In this document: positions 4,548-5,630 of the stretch, piece by piece
Layout: each line of letters opens with the position of its first letter
How positions within the stretch are numbered: the first letter of the stretch is position 1
Origin: Methanofastidiosum sp.
GTDB lineage: Archaea > Methanobacteriota_B > Thermococci > Methanofastidiosales > Methanofastidiosaceae
Direction of reading: 5' to 3'
Length of the DNA stretch: 5,630 nucleotides
Assembly: GCA_013329085.1 (NCBI GenBank)
Contig: DUKX01000152.1
Coordinates: 1-5,630, forward strand
Made by a program: the position numbers and the translations under genes
The notes under the pieces: model-generated
Seen by the model: the letters and a program-made list of their open reading frames with translations, nothing else
What the model was told of the DNA's origin: nothing
Databases searched by the model: none

Positions 4548-4555
4548 GGAGATGA
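4548..4555 (+). promoter_or_regulatory. Ribosome binding site of sepF
   Basis: GGAGATGA, preceded by AA, matches most of the archaeal Shine-Dalgarno consensus and lies 4 nt before the ATG at 4560. It fixes the sepF start. ATGs at 4552 and 4555 inside it lead only to a stop at 4561. Confidence 0.6.
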
Positions 4556-4559
4556 TGTT

Positions 4560-5036
4560 ATGAGAAGACTCAATAAACTGTTTGGTAGGGATGATAGTCA
4601 AGACTACGGTGAGTACGATGAAAACTACTACCCTGATGAGTATTATCAAGATGAGGAGACTACGGAAGATGAATCATGGGCTGAAGACGAAAAGTCAGAG
4701 TCTCCAAGGGCTATTAGAGAAGTAGAGTCAATTCCATACGAGGAAGAGGTTCTAAAAAGAAACGATTTCATGGACTATGGGGTCGTTTATGTAAAATCCT
4801 TGAAGCTCAGAGGGCTTGGGGACATAAGAGATATTTCTAAACAGCTCTCAGAGGGACACATCCTGATAGTTGATATCGGTCTTTTGGCAGAGAGGGAACC
4901 GCTTGAACTTAAGAGAGCCGTTGACCAGATCAAAGGTATTCTAAGAGGTATTGGCGGGGATATTGCTGGTATTAGTGAGCGAAAGATTTTAATAGCCCCT
5001 GCGTCTGTCAAGATTGTAAGATCACATGAGCAATGA
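4560..5036 (+). CDS. sepF: Archaeal SepF cell-division protein, FtsZ membrane anchor
   Basis: SepF tethers FtsZ to the membrane at the division site in archaea that use FtsZ, which lack FtsA. The 158-residue product shows the three expected parts. A short basic amphipathic N-terminus (MRRLNKLFGR) can serve as membrane anchor. A strongly acidic, Tyr/Asp/Glu-rich flexible linker covers about 11-64. The compact SepF/DUF552 core covers about 72-154 and includes YVKSLKLRGLGDI, EGHILIVDIGLL, AVDQIKGILRGIGGDIAGIS and ILIAPASVKI. Length is near the archaeal norm. It is the first gene after its own promoter and overlaps the zinc-finger gene by 11 nt. No ftsZ lies within the window. Confidence 0.92.
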   Translation: MRRLNKLFGRDDSQDYGEYDENYYPDEYYQDEETTEDESWAEDEKSESPRAIREVESIPYEEEVLKRNDFMDYGVVYVKSLKLRGLGDIRDISKQLSEGHILIVDIGLLAEREPLELKRAVDQIKGILRGIGGDIAGISERKILIAPASVKIVRSHEQ

Positions 5037-5610
5037 GAACGTAGAATGCGATTATTGCCCTTCGTGCAATAAAAAATCGCTTAGAGTAACCAATACTATT
5101 ATTTCTATCCCTTATTTCGGGGAAGTTCTAGATTTTACTATTCTTTGTAGTAACTGCGGTTATAGAAGGGCAGATATTATGCCCATAGAGGTTAAAGAGC
5201 CGTCAAGATATTCTTTAAACGTTGAATCTGCGTGTGATGCAAGCATAAGAATTGTCAAATCTAGCACCTGCACCATTAGAATCCCTGAACTTGGCGTTAC
5301 AGTTGAACCTGGACCGTTATCTGAAGGCTATATCAGCAATGTAGAAGGCCTACTTTCCAGGATATCAAAAGTTATCAGCATGGGGATGAAGATGGGGGAA
5401 GATGAAGAGAAAAAGAACGGTAAGGAATTAATTGACAGGATAAATAAGTTGGTAGAAGGCCAGGAAACTGTCTGCATAATTCTAGAAGACCCGTTGGGTT
5501 ATAGTGCGATTGCCTCTGATAAGGCTAGAAGGGAATCATTGACAAAAGAAGAATTAAAAGATCTGAAATATGGAGATTCAGATTTTGAAATAATACCAGA
5601 TGCTTGTTAA
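5026..5610 (+). CDS. ZPR1-type zinc-finger protein
   Basis: The 194-residue product matches the archaeal ZPR1-related family. It carries a four-cysteine zinc finger, C11-x2-C14 then C41-x2-C44, with the 26-residue gap typical of ZPR1, flanked by FTILCSNCGYRRADI. The rest forms the beta-rich domain that follows the finger in this family (SRYSLNVES, RIPELGVTVEPGPLSEGYISNVEG, ILEDPLGYSAI). Eukaryotic ZPR1 binds, and assists folding of, translation factor eEF1A; the archaeal role is less well established, so a chaperone-like role with aEF1A is only an inference. The ATG at 5026 lies 11 nt inside the end of sepF. No ribosome binding site is evident (TTGTAAGATCAC precedes it), so re-initiation by coupled ribosomes is likely. 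The sepF link may reflect shared growth control rather than a joint mechanism. Confidence 0.88.
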   Translation: MSNENVECDYCPSCNKKSLRVTNTIISIPYFGEVLDFTILCSNCGYRRADIMPIEVKEPSRYSLNVESACDASIRIVKSSTCTIRIPELGVTVEPGPLSEGYISNVEGLLSRISKVISMGMKMGEDEEKKNGKELIDRINKLVEGQETVCIILEDPLGYSAIASDKARRESLTKEELKDLKYGDSDFEIIPDAC

Positions 5611-5630
5611 GAAGGTTTCTGCCAGTTCCA
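5600..5630 (+). CDS. Possible 5' end of a further gene, cut by the window edge
   Basis: An ATG at 5600 inside the end of the ZPR1 gene opens a frame reading MLVKKVSASS that is open to the window edge. It would overlap its neighbour by 11 nt, exactly like the sepF-zpr1 junction, and likewise lacks a visible ribosome binding site. Ten residues are too few to identify a family, and the true start may lie beyond the window. Confidence 0.35.
   Translation, partial: MLVKKVSASS

Noticed and set aside
4552..4563. A three-codon frame (ATG ATG TTA TGA) overlapping the sepF start, as a possible regulatory leader peptide
   Set aside because: It lies within the ribosome binding site itself, has no site of its own and is most simply explained by the GGAGATGATG sequence.
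4787..5011. Minus-strand open frame of about 74 codons inside sepF
   Set aside because: It is antisense to a clear SepF core domain, with no ribosome binding site or protein signature.

Overview
The window is archaeal and most likely euryarchaeal. It carries archaeal lipid, RNA-polymerase, ribosomal and tRNA-splicing genes: geranylgeranyl reductase, Rpo7 (RpoE'), Spt4 (RpoE''), eS24, eS31, homotetrameric-type EndA, GTP-dependent dephospho-CoA kinase, archaeal SepF and a ZPR1-type zinc-finger protein. Promoters look archaeal (BRE/TATA). The DNA is AT-rich, and the geranylgeranyl reductase with its partner ferredoxin resembles the pair in methanogens. A methanogen-related lineage (for example Methanobacteria or Methanofastidiosa) is plausible, but the sequence does not fix the genus.

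Left half, minus strand, read right to left: endA (2632-2126); a RelB-like antitoxin and RelE-like toxin pair (2087-1591), in which the toxin frame is broken by one base in a run of seven A; a small 2[4Fe-4S] ferredoxin (about 1495/1504-1346) overlapping by 4 nt a GTG-started geranylgeranyl reductase (1349-171); a T-rich terminator region; and the first ten codons of another gene leaving the left edge. The toxin-antitoxin pair sits between two identical 14-bp direct repeats, each lying where a BRE/TATA promoter would be expected.

Right half, plus strand: a promoter at about 2675 drives a tight five-gene operon, rpo7-spt4-dephospho-CoA kinase-eS24-eS31 (2724-4423), with gaps of 1 and 9 nt and overlaps of 10 and 1 nt. 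It couples transcription and translation machinery with the last step of coenzyme A synthesis. It ends at a perfect 23-nt palindrome followed by T6. A new promoter (TATA at about 4482), a leader with repeated TATTAAT half-sites and a good ribosome binding site then start a sepF-zpr1 unit (4560-5610), which may continue into a gene starting at 5600.

Most of the window is conserved archaeal core. The parts most worth a second look are the interrupted toxin with its slippery A7-plus-stop arrangement, the direct repeats around the toxin-antitoxin module, the ferredoxin start and coupling, and the repeat-rich sepF leader. I see no CRISPR array, insertion sequence, tRNA or rRNA. No gene-free stretch exceeds about 150 bases.
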